A stretch of DNA of 64,000 nucleotides from Cutibacterium porci (GTDB lineage: Bacteria; Actinomycetota; Actinomycetes; Propionibacteriales; Propionibacteriaceae): contig NZ_VUMG01000001.1 in the NCBI RefSeq assembly GCF_009696315.1, positions 434,001 through 498,000 of the forward strand. The letters run 5' to 3'. Made by a program: the position numbers and the translations under genes. The notes below the pieces were generated by a model. The model worked only from the letters and a program-made list of their open reading frames with translations. It made no database searches and was not told where the DNA came from. This document shows, in pieces, positions 18,660 through 27,316 of the stretch (within the stretch, counting starts at the first letter, position 1; every line of letters begins with the position of its first letter).

Positions 18660-20047
18660 CGCGTGCCTCCATGCGACGTGATTTCTTGTTGTGGGTTAGG
18701 GGCGGTGGCGACGAAGTTGTCGGCAGGTTTCCGGTTTCGGTGCGAGACGATCATGATAATCGCGACGATGACCCAGTTTGCTATCAACGACGATCCACCT
18801 TGGCTCATAAACGGTGTTGTCAGACCAGTCAACGGCAGGAGACGGGTGACGCCACCGATGATGGCGAAGACCTGCAAGGCGAGCGTGAAGGACAATCCAG
18901 CGACCATCAGTTTGCCGAACTCGTCGCGGCAGCCCAGGCTGGTGCGCATACCGCGAGCGGTAAAGATGAAAAAGAGCACGATGACAGCCATGAGGCCTGT
19001 GACGCCAAGTTCTTCGCCAATGGATGTAGCGATGAAGTCGCTCCACGACAGTGGGACCATGCCGGGACGGCCTAACCCCCAGCCGCGCCCAGCTAGCCCT
19101 CCCCAGGCGAGCCCATATTGCGCCTGGATGATTTGGTAATTCTGGCCGTAATCGGTGAAGGGGTGCAACCACGAGTCGAAGCGAATCCGTACGTGGCCAA
19201 AAAAGGCGTATGCCAGTACTGCGCCGCCGATGAAACTCACCGCTCCCAGAATGGCCCATCCGACTCGCTCGGTGGTGACGTACAGCATGACGACAAACAT
19301 GCCGTAAAACAGCATTCCAGTGCCCAGGTCATTTTGGTAGACGATGACGAGCATTGTCGCTACCCACATGACGGCAATAGGGCCGAGGTCGCGGGCGCGC
19401 GGCAACGTAATTCCGAGGATCTTATGCCCAGCGCGGGACAAGACGTCGCGATTGTCGACGAGGTAGCCAGCGAAAGCGATAGCTAACACGACTTTCGATA
19501 CCTCGGCCGGCTGAAAAGTATAGGAGCCAACGTGGATCCACACTCGGGACCCCAATTTCTCAATGCCAAGGCCTGGTATTAAAGGCAGCAAGAGAAAACT
19601 GAGGCCCACGATAAACAGTACGTACGGGTATCGCTGCAAGTTTCGGTGGTCGCGCAGGATGAGCAGGGTCGCAATGAACAGGATAACGCCCATAGCCGTC
19701 CACAAGGCTTGGGTTTCCATGCGGTGGTAGTGGGGGTTGGGAATGTAGTCAATGCGATGAATCATCGCTAGCCCGAGCCCGTTGAGTGTGAAGGCAATGG
19801 GCAGGATGACCGGGTCGGCATAGGGGATGACGATTCTCACAAAGATATGCGCGACGAGTGCGATAGCTAGCCATGCACCACCGACGATCGTCCAGTTAGC
19901 TGGCACAACGTCATTGATGTTGAGTTCGGTTAAAGCCCATCCGCCGAAGCCGATAGCCCATGAAAGGAGGAGCATGAAGAGTTCGGTCCAGCGCCTCTTG
20001 GCCTGTACGACGACTGTGCCGTCATCGAAATCCTGTTCGATATTCAT
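18656..20047 (-). CDS. rodA: RodA/FtsW (SEDS) peptidoglycan glycosyltransferase
   Basis: A 463-residue SEDS-family protein with about ten to twelve transmembrane helices. It polymerises lipid II glycan chains and works with a class B PBP. Family landmarks include FQPAEVSKVVLAIAFAGYL, NDLGTGMLFYGMF and the C-terminal GGVTRLLPLTGLTTPFMSQGG. I take the ATG at 20047, which overlaps the pstP stop (ATGA), rather than the TTG two codons earlier. It is in the fhaA-fhaB-pstP-rodA-pbpA-pknB operon. Confidence 0.95.
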   Translation of the reverse strand: MNIEQDFDDGTVVVQAKRRWTELFMLLLSWAIGFGGWALTELNINDVVPANWTIVGGAWLAIALVAHIFVRIVIPYADPVILPIAFTLNGLGLAMIHRIDYIPNPHYHRMETQALWTAMGVILFIATLLILRDHRNLQRYPYVLFIVGLSFLLLPLIPGLGIEKLGSRVWIHVGSYTFQPAEVSKVVLAIAFAGYLVDNRDVLSRAGHKILGITLPRARDLGPIAVMWVATMLVIVYQNDLGTGMLFYGMFVVMLYVTTERVGWAILGAVSFIGGAVLAYAFFGHVRIRFDSWLHPFTDYGQNYQIIQAQYGLAWGGLAGRGWGLGRPGMVPLSWSDFIATSIGEELGVTGLMAVIVLFFIFTARGMRTSLGCRDEFGKLMVAGLSFTLALQVFAIIGGVTRLLPLTGLTTPFMSQGGSSLIANWVIVAIIMIVSHRNRKPADNFVATAPNPQQEITSHGGTR

Positions 20048-21501
20048 CGGCAATCTCCCGGATTGACGGCTGGGAGGTCTACCTCATCTTCCGTTGGAGA
20101 TGGCGTCGCGGAGGATGGCGTCGGTATGGCCGGGGGGCGCGCGGCCTGGCCACTTGGGTGGGCGGTAGCGGAAGGCCGCAGGGGTGCTGGGGGAGTCGTC
20201 GGGGATGTGGCGGGGGTCGGTGCATCCTCGTGCCTGATCGCTTGGCATTGCTGAGCTCCGCTACGCAGTTCAGCAACGGTGGCATGTGCTGAATCCATCG
20301 AGGAGACTCGGATGTTCGCTGAGACGCGGCTTCGGTAATAGCGGGGAAGATCAGCAGCCTTGATGTCGGTTTTTTCGGCGACGTGGGATAGCTGAATCCA
20401 GGCTAAATTGTCGGGTGATCCCTGGTAGATGGCTACGGTGTCGTTGTCAATACCGACGTAATACTGGGTACTGAGGTAGGCCCGAGTACCGAAAATCCCG
20501 CCGGCCACTACTGCGATGACGGCTGCAATGACAACCGGCCACAGCCAATGGCGGTGGTGACGGTTCATGGAGTCGACAGGGGCATAACGCATTGACTCTT
20601 CGGCTTCGGAGTCAAACAGCACCGTTGACTTGCCGCGGCTTTTCGACGTGGACGGCGGTTGCTCAAGGGACAACGGTGCGGTGACCTCATGTTCGGGTAC
20701 CTTGCGGGTTGTCGCCGCGCCAATGATGTGAGGTTCTGACGCGTCCAATATGGGATCGAACTCGACGACCTCGGCGACGACGATGGTGATGTTGTCAGTG
20801 CCGCCGCCAGCATGGGCATCTGTGGTGAGCAGATCGACGACGTCGTCGAGGTTGGTGGTGTTGAGGTGTTCAGCGATCGTGTCGTCATCGACGAGGCCGC
20901 ACAGTCCGTCAGAGCAGAAGAGAATGCGGTCGCCTAATCGAACATCCACGATCTGGGTGTCTGGGACGTGCTGAGGCTGACCGTTGAGCACCTTGAGTAG
21001 CAGGGACCGGTGCGGGTGAACAGCGGCCTCCTCGGGGGTGATCTGCCCGTCGTCGATGAGGGACTGCACCCAGGAGTGGTCGTGAGTCATCCGCTTCATG
21101 TGGCCTTGGCGCAGCAGGTAGCCACGGGAATCGCCGATGTGGACGATGCCGAGCTGGGTACCAGAGAACATCGCGCCGCAGAAGGTTGTTCCCATTCCCT
21201 CCAAGGAGGAGTCCCATGCGACGAGATCGGCGAGCTCGTCGTTGGCGTCAGCTACCGCACCAGAAAGAACGGTGAGCATCTCCTCGCCGTGAGGGTGTGC
21301 CGGGGCGTCGTCGCCGGAGAATCGTCGATCGACTCTCGCTACATGACGCACGGCGACTGTCGAGGCAAGATCACCTGCGGCTGCCCCGCCCATGCCGTCA
21401 GCGACGACGAGCATCCTTGGGGAGACGTATCCGGAGTCTTGGTTGTTGCGCCGGACTAGGCCTATCTCGGAGTGGCATCGAATATCGAGGGAAAAGGCCA
21501 T
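20044..21501 (-). CDS. pstP: PP2C-type Ser/Thr phosphatase PstP
   Basis: A 485-residue protein phosphatase. The N-terminal ~235 residues form a PP2C domain with the metal-binding motifs VRRNNQDSGYV, VVADGMGGAAAGD, HIGDSRGYLLR and GGGTDNITIVV. After a linker, a transmembrane helix (about 324-344) leads to an extracytoplasmic domain and a long Pro/Ala/Ser/Thr-rich C-terminal tail. It dephosphorylates PknB and its substrates. It is separated by only 3 bases from fhaB and overlaps rodA. The tail is longer than in mycobacterial PstP. Confidence 0.95.
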   Translation of the reverse strand: MAFSLDIRCHSEIGLVRRNNQDSGYVSPRMLVVADGMGGAAAGDLASTVAVRHVARVDRRFSGDDAPAHPHGEEMLTVLSGAVADANDELADLVAWDSSLEGMGTTFCGAMFSGTQLGIVHIGDSRGYLLRQGHMKRMTHDHSWVQSLIDDGQITPEEAAVHPHRSLLLKVLNGQPQHVPDTQIVDVRLGDRILFCSDGLCGLVDDDTIAEHLNTTNLDDVVDLLTTDAHAGGGTDNITIVVAEVVEFDPILDASEPHIIGAATTRKVPEHEVTAPLSLEQPPSTSKSRGKSTVLFDSEAEESMRYAPVDSMNRHHRHWLWPVVIAAVIAVVAGGIFGTRAYLSTQYYVGIDNDTVAIYQGSPDNLAWIQLSHVAEKTDIKAADLPRYYRSRVSANIRVSSMDSAHATVAELRSGAQQCQAIRHEDAPTPATSPTTPPAPLRPSATAHPSGQAARPPAIPTPSSATPSPTEDEVDLPAVNPGDCR

Positions 21502-21504
21502 CGC

Positions 21505-21987
21505 TCACCGCCCACCGGTGACAGTCATGATGGTCCTGCCGATTCGCACCTCGTCCCCCACCGATAGGCGCGTCGGGTGTTCGATGCGCTCACCGTTGAC
21601 ATGGGTGCCGTTTGTTGAGGCAAGATCCTCAACGAACCATGCGCCGTCGATTCCTGGGCTGAACTCGGCGTGGTGGGTGGAGGCGTAGTCGTCGTCGATG
21701 GGCAGGGTGCAGTCGTTTCCTCGTCCCACTGTGACGGTATTGGCCAGCGGAATATAGGTGCCCGCCCGGCTTCCCGAGATGACTTGCACACCAGTTGGCA
21801 GCGGAGCAGGTTCACGACGGCGAGCTTTACGGCCTCTGTCGCGTCGCCCTGATTCCACAGCTCCGCCATTGCGGGGAACACGGTGGCCGTAGATATCGGT
21901 GCGAATGACATTGGTGATGAGCAGGATGAAAACCCACAATAATGCCAGATAGCTGATGCGTAATAGTGTGACGAGAAATTCGCTCAC
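21505..21987 (-). CDS. fhaB: FhaB (FipA), membrane-anchored FHA-domain protein
   Basis: A 160-residue protein with one N-terminal transmembrane helix (LLRISYLALLWVFILLI), a basic linker (RRDRGRKARRREP) and a C-terminal FHA domain (VTVGRGNDCTLPI, TNGTHVNGERI) that binds phosphothreonine. In mycobacteria this protein is a PknB/PknA target that recruits division proteins. I favour the GTG at 21987 because GGGGA lies about eight bases upstream; a GTG at 21993 overlapping the fhaA stop is the alternative. Second gene of the operon. Confidence 0.9.
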   Translation of the reverse strand: MSEFLVTLLRISYLALLWVFILLITNVIRTDIYGHRVPRNGGAVESGRRDRGRKARRREPAPLPTGVQVISGSRAGTYIPLANTVTVGRGNDCTLPIDDDYASTHHAEFSPGIDGAWFVEDLASTNGTHVNGERIEHPTRLSVGDEVRIGRTIMTVTGGR

Positions 21988-21989
21988 GA

Positions 21990-22679
21990 TCACATCCCCG
22001 CTGGCGAGTGGATCAGCATCCTCGTCGAGCCGATCTCGATGCGTGACCCGTCGCAAAGCTCGGTACTGGCAATCTTGACGCCATTGACTGTGACGCCGTT
22101 TGTGGAGCCGAGGTCCTCAATGGACAAGCCGATGCCGTCGCCCTGGGGCCAGACGTTGATACGGGCGTGGAGGCGGGAAATACCTGGATCGTTGATGCGG
22201 ATGTCGGCGTCGGAACCGCGGCCAATCGTCAGTCCCGGAGGAGTGAGGGGGTGACGCACTCCGTTGACCTCCAAGACCAGCGGTGCACGCCGATGTGAAG
22301 TGGCCTTCGCGTGGTCTTCTCCGGTAAGGACAGTGAACTTGCCTACCGGAAGGGAGTCGTCTAAGTCGTACCGAATGTGGATAGGCCCGTTGAACACGTA
22401 GCGACGTTCGCTGGCGTGGTCACGCAAAGTCGGGATGATCTCGGCGTTAAGGGTCTTGGTGTAGGGGACAAGACGCTCGTAATCGTGGCTCGACAGCCGG
22501 ACGACGAAATCGTTCGGGACTAGCGACTTGTCGCGGGAAAGGATCTGTGCCTCGGAGTCGAGCTCGCGTTGCAGCCGACCAGCAATCTCCACTGGTTCAA
22601 CCTCACCGCGGAAGGCGCGCGCAAAGACGCCGCTGACGGCACCTTCGATCGACTTCTCGACTTTGTCCAAGAATCCCAC
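21990..22679 (-). CDS. fhaA: FhaA, DUF3662 plus FHA-domain protein
   Basis: A 229-residue cytoplasmic protein. Residues 1-120 match the DUF3662 domain that opens mycobacterial FhaA (MGFLDKVEKSIEGAVSGVF, EPVEIAGRLQRELDSEA); residues ~140-225 are an FHA domain (LTIGRGSDADIRI, TNGVTVNGVKI). It binds phosphorylated partners of PknB such as MviN in relatives. The long low-complexity linker of mycobacterial FhaA is reduced to about 20 residues. The GTG start is preceded by AAGGAGG. First gene of the six-gene envelope operon; a TACACT hexamer about 65 bases upstream is a candidate -10. Confidence 0.92.
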   Translation of the reverse strand: MGFLDKVEKSIEGAVSGVFARAFRGEVEPVEIAGRLQRELDSEAQILSRDKSLVPNDFVVRLSSHDYERLVPYTKTLNAEIIPTLRDHASERRYVFNGPIHIRYDLDDSLPVGKFTVLTGEDHAKATSHRRAPLVLEVNGVRHPLTPPGLTIGRGSDADIRINDPGISRLHARINVWPQGDGIGLSIEDLGSTNGVTVNGVKIASTELCDGSRIEIGSTRMLIHSPAGM

Positions 22680-23151
22680 CCGGCTCCTCCTTCCGGCTTT
22701 ATGTCGGGTTGGGCACCTGTTTCACACAAGTGACCACCATGCGAGTGTACCCAGAAGGTCGGACGACACCCCGTGCAGATCATCTTCCGCGTGGCGTGAG
22801 GATCGTGAAGCACGCATTACTAATATAAGCCACAGGCTGTTGAGAACGGGTTTTAGCGGCGGTTGCGTCCAACATTGAACATGAGGTCGAGCCATGCTCA
22901 CCAATCTTCTTGCTGGCGTGGTCGGCAAGAACTGTGGCGATAGATTCCCGCTGGATTCGACGTAACGGGGCGTCAGCCATCCCCTGAGCCAACGCACTAG
23001 ACAACTCATCAGTTGCTGGGGAGCATTTGATCTTCTCATGAAGATGGGTGTAAAAGCTTTTATCGCTGAGGACCTCGGTCTCTACCCCACTCCAGAAGCA
23101 CCTACCGTTCGATTGGAAAAGCTTTCACGCTTTTAAATGAAAGAAATCAGC
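22680..23151. other. Gene-poor stretch between fhaA and a secreted-protein gene
   Basis: About 470 bases without a confident gene. It should hold the fhaA-operon promoter (minus) and the promoter of the secreted protein (plus). A minus-strand reading frame of about 108 codons (roughly 22780-23105) is open and protein-like (LSSALAQGMADAPLRRI) but has no good start codon or ribosome-binding site, so it may be a decayed gene. AAAAGC-TTTCAC-GCTTTT at about 23117-23134 is a small AT-rich hairpin just before the next start. No tRNA was seen. Confidence 0.4.
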
Positions 23152-24105
23152 ATGAATAAAGCAACGATTCGACGGCGAACTGTGATAGCCGGAACTGCAT
23201 GGGCAGCACCTGTCGTTATCTCGTCGTCCCGCATGCCAGCTTTCGCGGCATCCACACCAGTTCCCTCGGAATCCGCCCAATATGGTCTCTTCGTCACCGC
23301 CGGTTCGTACAGCACCAACAACATCGGTTACGACGGCACCGACAACCCCGGGGTGGTGACCGCACCAAAGACCCCAGACGAGTATTTCGCTCAGGTCAAA
23401 GCCGGCACCGATCCCGATAACGACATCGCTTGGACGGACTCCAATACCTGCTACAGTGATATTTCTTACTTTCGGAACGGCGAAGGATCATTCACCCCTG
23501 TCACCAACTCAGCTACGGGAAGCCCTGGTTCCTATGCGTCGTCAAGCGGTTTCTGGTGGTCTGTCCCCACGACGTCATTGCAGAGCGGAACAGCATATAT
23601 CCCTGGCTCGTCCGCTACGTTACAGGCAGGAGCCACGTTTGTTACGGAGGTCGAGCTCATCGTGCCCCCGGAGGCCTCGTTCACGGCAACCAATATCAGG
23701 ATAAGCGGATTCATTTGGAATAAACAGCTTTCTGGCAAGCGAGCGTTGCGGGCAGCCACGGCGGCTAACTTGGCCAGCCAGACTGTCGCCGGTACCTGGT
23801 CGATCACCGCGCCGACGACGACAACCCTGCCAGACGGATCCATCAGAGTCACGGGCACGCTCACTTATCAGACAACGGCGCCATTCACGGTTACCCAGAA
23901 AGGCACCGTGTATTACGGGCAGACCGAGTTCATGCCGAACAATATTCAGGTAATGCGGACATATGGATGGACGTCATTCAGCCTTACGTCATCTGTACAG
24001 TCCGCGACCATTACTTACACTGGGCAGCCTGCCGATTCACCGTCAAGCCGCACCCTATTCGATCAGTTGCTAACGACGAGCAAAATCGTCAATAAGTCCT
24101 GCTGA
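23152..24105 (+). CDS. Secreted protein with RRxV-GTAWA-type signal peptide (1 of 3)
   Basis: A 317-residue protein of unknown function. The N-terminus (IRRRTVIAGTAWAAPVV, then MPAFAAS) is a twin-arginine-like signal peptide, with likely cleavage after AFAA at about residue 32. The same block begins two other proteins in this window. The mature part is Ser/Thr/Tyr-rich, predicted all-beta, with a single C-terminal Cys; no known domain was recognised. A surface or secreted beta-sandwich is plausible. I favour the ATG at 23152 (AAAGAA upstream); an in-frame ATG at 23137 would add five residues. It lies between the envelope operon and the polysaccharide locus. Confidence 0.75.
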   Translation: MNKATIRRRTVIAGTAWAAPVVISSSRMPAFAASTPVPSESAQYGLFVTAGSYSTNNIGYDGTDNPGVVTAPKTPDEYFAQVKAGTDPDNDIAWTDSNTCYSDISYFRNGEGSFTPVTNSATGSPGSYASSSGFWWSVPTTSLQSGTAYIPGSSATLQAGATFVTEVELIVPPEASFTATNIRISGFIWNKQLSGKRALRAATAANLASQTVAGTWSITAPTTTTLPDGSIRVTGTLTYQTTAPFTVTQKGTVYYGQTEFMPNNIQVMRTYGWTSFSLTSSVQSATITYTGQPADSPSSRTLFDQLLTTSKIVNKSC

Positions 24106-24528
24106 GAGCGGTTAGCGCCGTCTCGTCATGACGGTAAAAAGTCAAGATCTCATAGCTCAAGGGCCCTTTTGGTTGATGAAGAATCTCTCATTACCCAGAA
24201 AGGCCCTCCGCTGTCTAGTAGGGTCTCACTCGAGTGACGAGTGTGTTTTCGTATCCTCACCACCAATTGCGGCGAGGTCATCTAGGCCCTCCAGGGCCAG
24301 TTGCTAGTGATTCCTATCATCCTATCAAAGTTAATGAATGTCGCGGTGTAGCAGCCGACGCATACCAGCAGAGAAGGGGAATGCTGTCGCAACGGCGCTA
24401 GTGGCGCTGGCCCCAGGCTACTCATCTTATCCGGCTCTTCTGATCGAATGGTGGGTGTGTTGGAGTGGCGATGCCGTGGGTTGCGTGGTTGATGGTTTTG
24501 GTGAGGTCGAGACGAGTTGTATGAATGC
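24106..24528. other. Non-coding region between secreted protein and tyrosine phosphatase
   Basis: About 420 bases with no supported gene; both flanking genes end here. A short hairpin CCGTC-TCGTCAT-GACGG (24118-24134) followed by TAAAAAG lies 13 bases after the secreted-protein stop and may terminate it. An AAGGGCCCTT palindrome lies near 24160. I looked for a small precursor-peptide gene for the neighbouring PqqD-like proteins and found none that I could support. Confidence 0.4.
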
Positions 24529-25107
24529 CTATTCTGCCGCGCGACGGGGGCTTACGGGGGTCAGCATGTGTGCAAGGTCCATCAGAAGTGTGTCTAATGT
24601 GTCAGCGCACGACCGCGCGGCTTCGCTGCCTTGGCGATATGGGTCTTTAATATCGCCGGTGTTTCCCGCGACAGCGCGATTCCGAAACGCTTTGTCAATG
24701 ACGTCTTGAGGGGCGGTTGAAGGATCATCCCAGGTGAGTCTGCGGGCGATTTCGACGAATTGTGGTAAAGTAAATGCCCGTTTCATGATGTAAGGCCACC
24801 ACCCGACGATGGTGTCGCGCTGACTGGCCGTCATGGTGAGAATGAGGTCCGCGCCCTCAAGATCGTCGATCTCGGTTTGGTGAGAAGACACGGGGAGTAC
24901 CTGGGGTTGGCGTCGTTCAAGCTCGCGGTGCATCTGTGCACACATAGGAAGACCCTCCTCCGCCTGTATACCTGAGCTGGATACCTCAAAGCGTGAAGGA
25001 TCGAATAAATAGAAGGCCCGGGCGTGGCAGTACGCTGAACGGCAGATATTTGCGGTGCAGATGAAATGGATTTGTAGCATGTCCGCAGTAGATGTGTGAC
25101 TGGTCAT
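24529..25107 (-). CDS. Low-molecular-weight protein-tyrosine phosphatase
   Basis: A 192-residue LMW-PTP. The P-loop CTANICRS fits the C-x5-R-S signature near the N-terminus, and DIKDPYRQG near residue 155 supplies the general-acid Asp. Relatives paired with polysaccharide loci (Wzb, PtpA types) dephosphorylate the autophosphorylated BY-kinase, here encoded at 32.7-34.3 kb. It is the last gene of the minus-strand operon that starts with rmlB and comes directly after a PqqD-like gene, so a role with the HprK-like kinase is an alternative. An insertion of ~30 residues before the DP motif makes it longer than the usual ~150. Confidence 0.88.
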   Translation of the reverse strand: MTSHTSTADMLQIHFICTANICRSAYCHARAFYLFDPSRFEVSSSGIQAEEGLPMCAQMHRELERRQPQVLPVSSHQTEIDDLEGADLILTMTASQRDTIVGWWPYIMKRAFTLPQFVEIARRLTWDDPSTAPQDVIDKAFRNRAVAGNTGDIKDPYRQGSEAARSCADTLDTLLMDLAHMLTPVSPRRAAE

Positions 25108-25113
25108 AGGTGA

Positions 25114-25383
25114 CTATTCTCTCGCGATCACGATACCTAGAGTTCGCAGATGTTGTAGGTAATCGGACACGTCATCGCGTATGCGATCGGCCGGCACCTC
25201 GGCAGCTGAGGCGACGCTACGGATGACCTCTCTAGTTGTGGCGTTGGGGTGTTGTGCCAGAGCATCCCAGATAAGCACACCGCTGGACTCAAGACGGTAC
25301 ACCTGGGTATCGGGAACAGTAGCGACCGCCACCGCGTCATTGTCATCCGCCCATGCCACATGGGGGTTAACCATCCACCTCAT
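25114..25383 (-). CDS. PqqD-like protein (peptide-recognition domain), copy 1
   Basis: An 89-residue single-domain protein of the PqqD family. Landmarks are a beta-hairpin start (VAWADDNDAVAV), YRLESSGVLIWDAL and the C-terminal helix with DVSDYLQHLRTLGIV, the typical layout of the RiPP recognition element. Family members bind leader peptides and hand them to modifying enzymes. The ATG overlaps the nucleotidyltransferase stop by four bases. No radical SAM enzyme, cyclase or precursor gene accompanies it; instead it sits with a nucleotidyltransferase, an HprK-like kinase and a second PqqD-like gene. Confidence 0.82.
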   Translation of the reverse strand: MRWMVNPHVAWADDNDAVAVATVPDTQVYRLESSGVLIWDALAQHPNATTREVIRSVASAAEVPADRIRDDVSDYLQHLRTLGIVIARE

Positions 25384-26309
25384 CGACGTTTTCTCCGGTG
25401 TTGCGAATCTAGCCGTCTGCGAACGTGGCTTCGGGCGATGTTAAACACCTCTCGGGAGGCTTTGACGGTGCGGTTGAGGTAGCCTCGTACCACGTCAGCA
25501 CGGGTGAGCTCGTGGTCGAGCCCCATCCGTAAATGGCTACGGTTGAGGGCCAGGGAACTCAGTATGACTTTGATAGCAGCCGTGCGAGTAGGGGCTGCGC
25601 GAACCCGGGCGCGCCACTCATGCAGACGGCTGGAATCGCCAGTAGAGAATTGTCGCCAAAGGTCATACGTCCGGTAATTCCGATAGCGCTCTAATTCGCC
25701 GATAGCTGCAGCTAAAGCGACGTCGGCGTCAAGATCGCGGGCCAGGGCGCGGATGGTGCGGCGCTCTCGGTCGTCAACATCATCCCAGCAACGCGCCGTG
25801 TCAGGGTGGTTTGAGCCGCCGCTTCGGGCCGCGTGCAGTAACAGGATTAGGCGCTGATCAGTGACACTCGGAGTGTGAATAATGGTATGGGCAATGGTGA
25901 CCTGCTGACGGCGCGACCACAGCGCTTGGAATGCTTGTGACGGTGCGATTCCAATACCAGGAAATTGACGGTGAACGTCGACATATCCGAGCAGATCATG
26001 CCAATAATTGGCGGCATGGCCAAAGGCTGATCCGTCGCGAAAGTCAGCCATTTTTTGCCAACCGTGGTTAGTCAACATGGACTCAAATAGACTCAGATGC
26101 TCGGGACGTACTAAGACGTCGGCATCCGTGGAATTGCGTGGGATGATGGTGTCCTTACCCGCGATAACACGGTGCTCCAAGAGCTCGGGGGAAACGGTGG
26201 GGCCTTTGATGTGCAGCAGATCAGCCCCGCATAAGTTGGCTAGCCGCTGCAGCACGCCGTGAGTCAACTCGATACGACTCGCGGTGTCGATTATCGTTTC
26301 CTCGATCAT
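25380..26309 (-). CDS. Nucleotidyltransferase-fold family protein (PF14907 type)
   Basis: A 309-residue protein resembling the uncharacterised nucleotidyltransferase family that accompanies HprK-like kinases and PqqD proteins. The core shows LLHIKGP, followed by RNSTDADVLVRPEH (the D-x-D metal site), GYVDVHRQFPG and a helical C-terminal half ending in a very basic tail. In lasso-peptide clusters such as paeninodin/pseudomycoidin, homologues modify a phosphorylated peptide end; here the acceptor is unknown. Start chosen at the ATG at 26309 (preceded by GGTGA); GTG at 26318 and TTG at 26336 are alternatives. Confidence 0.75.
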   Translation of the reverse strand: MIEETIIDTASRIELTHGVLQRLANLCGADLLHIKGPTVSPELLEHRVIAGKDTIIPRNSTDADVLVRPEHLSLFESMLTNHGWQKMADFRDGSAFGHAANYWHDLLGYVDVHRQFPGIGIAPSQAFQALWSRRQQVTIAHTIIHTPSVTDQRLILLLHAARSGGSNHPDTARCWDDVDDRERRTIRALARDLDADVALAAAIGELERYRNYRTYDLWRQFSTGDSSRLHEWRARVRAAPTRTAAIKVILSSLALNRSHLRMGLDHELTRADVVRGYLNRTVKASREVFNIARSHVRRRLDSQHRRKRR

Positions 26310-26345
26310 TCCATTCACCGACGTGAAGTTTATCAATTGGCAGCG

Positions 26346-26603
26346 TTACGACGTCGTCACTATCCCGTTGTGGGATAAGTCATCAATGAAAGTCGCGAGA
26401 GCTTCGGTCAGCGTCCCTTCGGGCGGTGGCCCAACGAGAGGCTCGAGCTGACAACGCAACTCCTCGAACTCCAGCGGAGTCTCCAGAACCTCCCAGATGG
26501 TGACAGCGAGTGGGGAGAGCCGAAAGATGCAGCTATTGACGACGACGAGTGCTTCACCGCCTTCAAACCAGATGTCTGTGATATTGGCTCGCTGAATCAG
26601 CAC
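26346..26603 (-). CDS. PqqD-like protein (peptide-recognition domain), copy 2
   Basis: An 85-residue PqqD-like protein, divergent from copy 1. It keeps the beta-strand start (IWFEGGEALVVVNSCIFRLSPLAVTIWEVL) and a C-terminal helix (ATFIDDLSHNGIV). The GTG start overlaps the end of the HprK-like gene by seven bases. Two different PqqD-like proteins in one operon suggest two recognition events or two partner enzymes. Function inferred only from family and context. Confidence 0.75.
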   Translation of the reverse strand: MLIQRANITDIWFEGGEALVVVNSCIFRLSPLAVTIWEVLETPLEFEELRCQLEPLVGPPPEGTLTEALATFIDDLSHNGIVTTS

Positions 26604-27316
26604 GGTGCCCCCAATAACCCCTCGATGAAAGGTTCTAGGGTGTCGTGTTCGGCATATTGTGCCCGCCAGACTCCTCCAGTGTGCGACATGAGATCAGCAA
26701 GCAGATGCAGGGGTTTGGGTAGCTTGTAGATTGATGATGATTGTTCGGCAATCGCCGTCATGGCATCCAGCTGTGATTCGATCATCGTGAGTTTCGGGGA
26801 AGAACCACAGCGGGTGAGTAAAATCAGGTGGCTGGCATGAGGATCAGGATGGCTCGGCTTCAAGTTGAGGTCGTCAGGGCTGAGCTCGGCCTTCTGCCCC
26901 GAAAGTTGCGGAATGCGAGTTGACAGCGGCTTGGGATAGGGATGAATGCGCCAGGTTCCCGGCTCGATGGCCACAGTCTCATCGCTGATATAACCGTATC
27001 GTCGGCCCAAATGGGTGGTGAGAGTCGTTTTTCCTGTGCCTCCTGGAGCGATGAAAACAACCGAGTCTCCAGTGATTGGGTGGCACACAGCACCGGCATG
27101 AAACATAAGCAGCTGGCCGATCTGGCGGGAAATGAGCTGCCGGGTGATTTGCTGAGTCAATGCGGATGCTGTTATCGGTCCAGGGGTGAAAACTGATAAT
27201 TCAGGATCCGGGTCACAGAGGCAACGAGTCCACGCATGATAGACCTCCTTCTCATCTAACCCAGTGCCAGAGAGGTCGACCCGCACTCTGGTGCCGAGGC
27301 CGGCAATATCCATCAT
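26597..27316 (-). CDS. HPr-kinase-like protein (HprK-related kinase)
   Basis: A 239-residue P-loop kinase related to the catalytic domain of HPr kinase/phosphorylase. Residues ~72-110 contain FHAGAV, the Walker motif FIAPGGTGKTTLTTHL and YISDETVAIE, the arrangement seen in HprK-related kinases A/B and in lasso-peptide kinases such as PadeK. It lacks the HPr-binding extension of true HprK, so HPr is not the expected substrate. It begins within the rmlC-rmlD stop (ATGA) and is followed by PqqD-like, nucleotidyltransferase, PqqD-like and phosphatase genes, forming one operon. I infer phosphorylation of a peptide or small molecule. Confidence 0.8.
   Translation of the reverse strand: MMDIAGLGTRVRVDLSGTGLDEKEVYHAWTRCLCDPDPELSVFTPGPITASALTQQITRQLISRQIGQLLMFHAGAVCHPITGDSVVFIAPGGTGKTTLTTHLGRRYGYISDETVAIEPGTWRIHPYPKPLSTRIPQLSGQKAELSPDDLNLKPSHPDPHASHLILLTRCGSSPKLTMIESQLDAMTAIAEQSSSIYKLPKPLHLLADLMSHTGGVWRAQYAEHDTLEPFIEGLLGAPC

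Noticed and set aside
22680-23136. A tRNA gene beside fhaA, expected by analogy with other actinobacteria
   Set aside because: I found no cloverleaf or TPsiC-like GGTTCGAATCC sequence on either strand.
24529-27316. A complete lasso-peptide cluster
   Set aside because: PqqD-like, kinase and nucleotidyltransferase genes fit, but there is no asparagine-synthetase-like cyclase, no transglutaminase-like protease and no precursor in the surrounding sequence.
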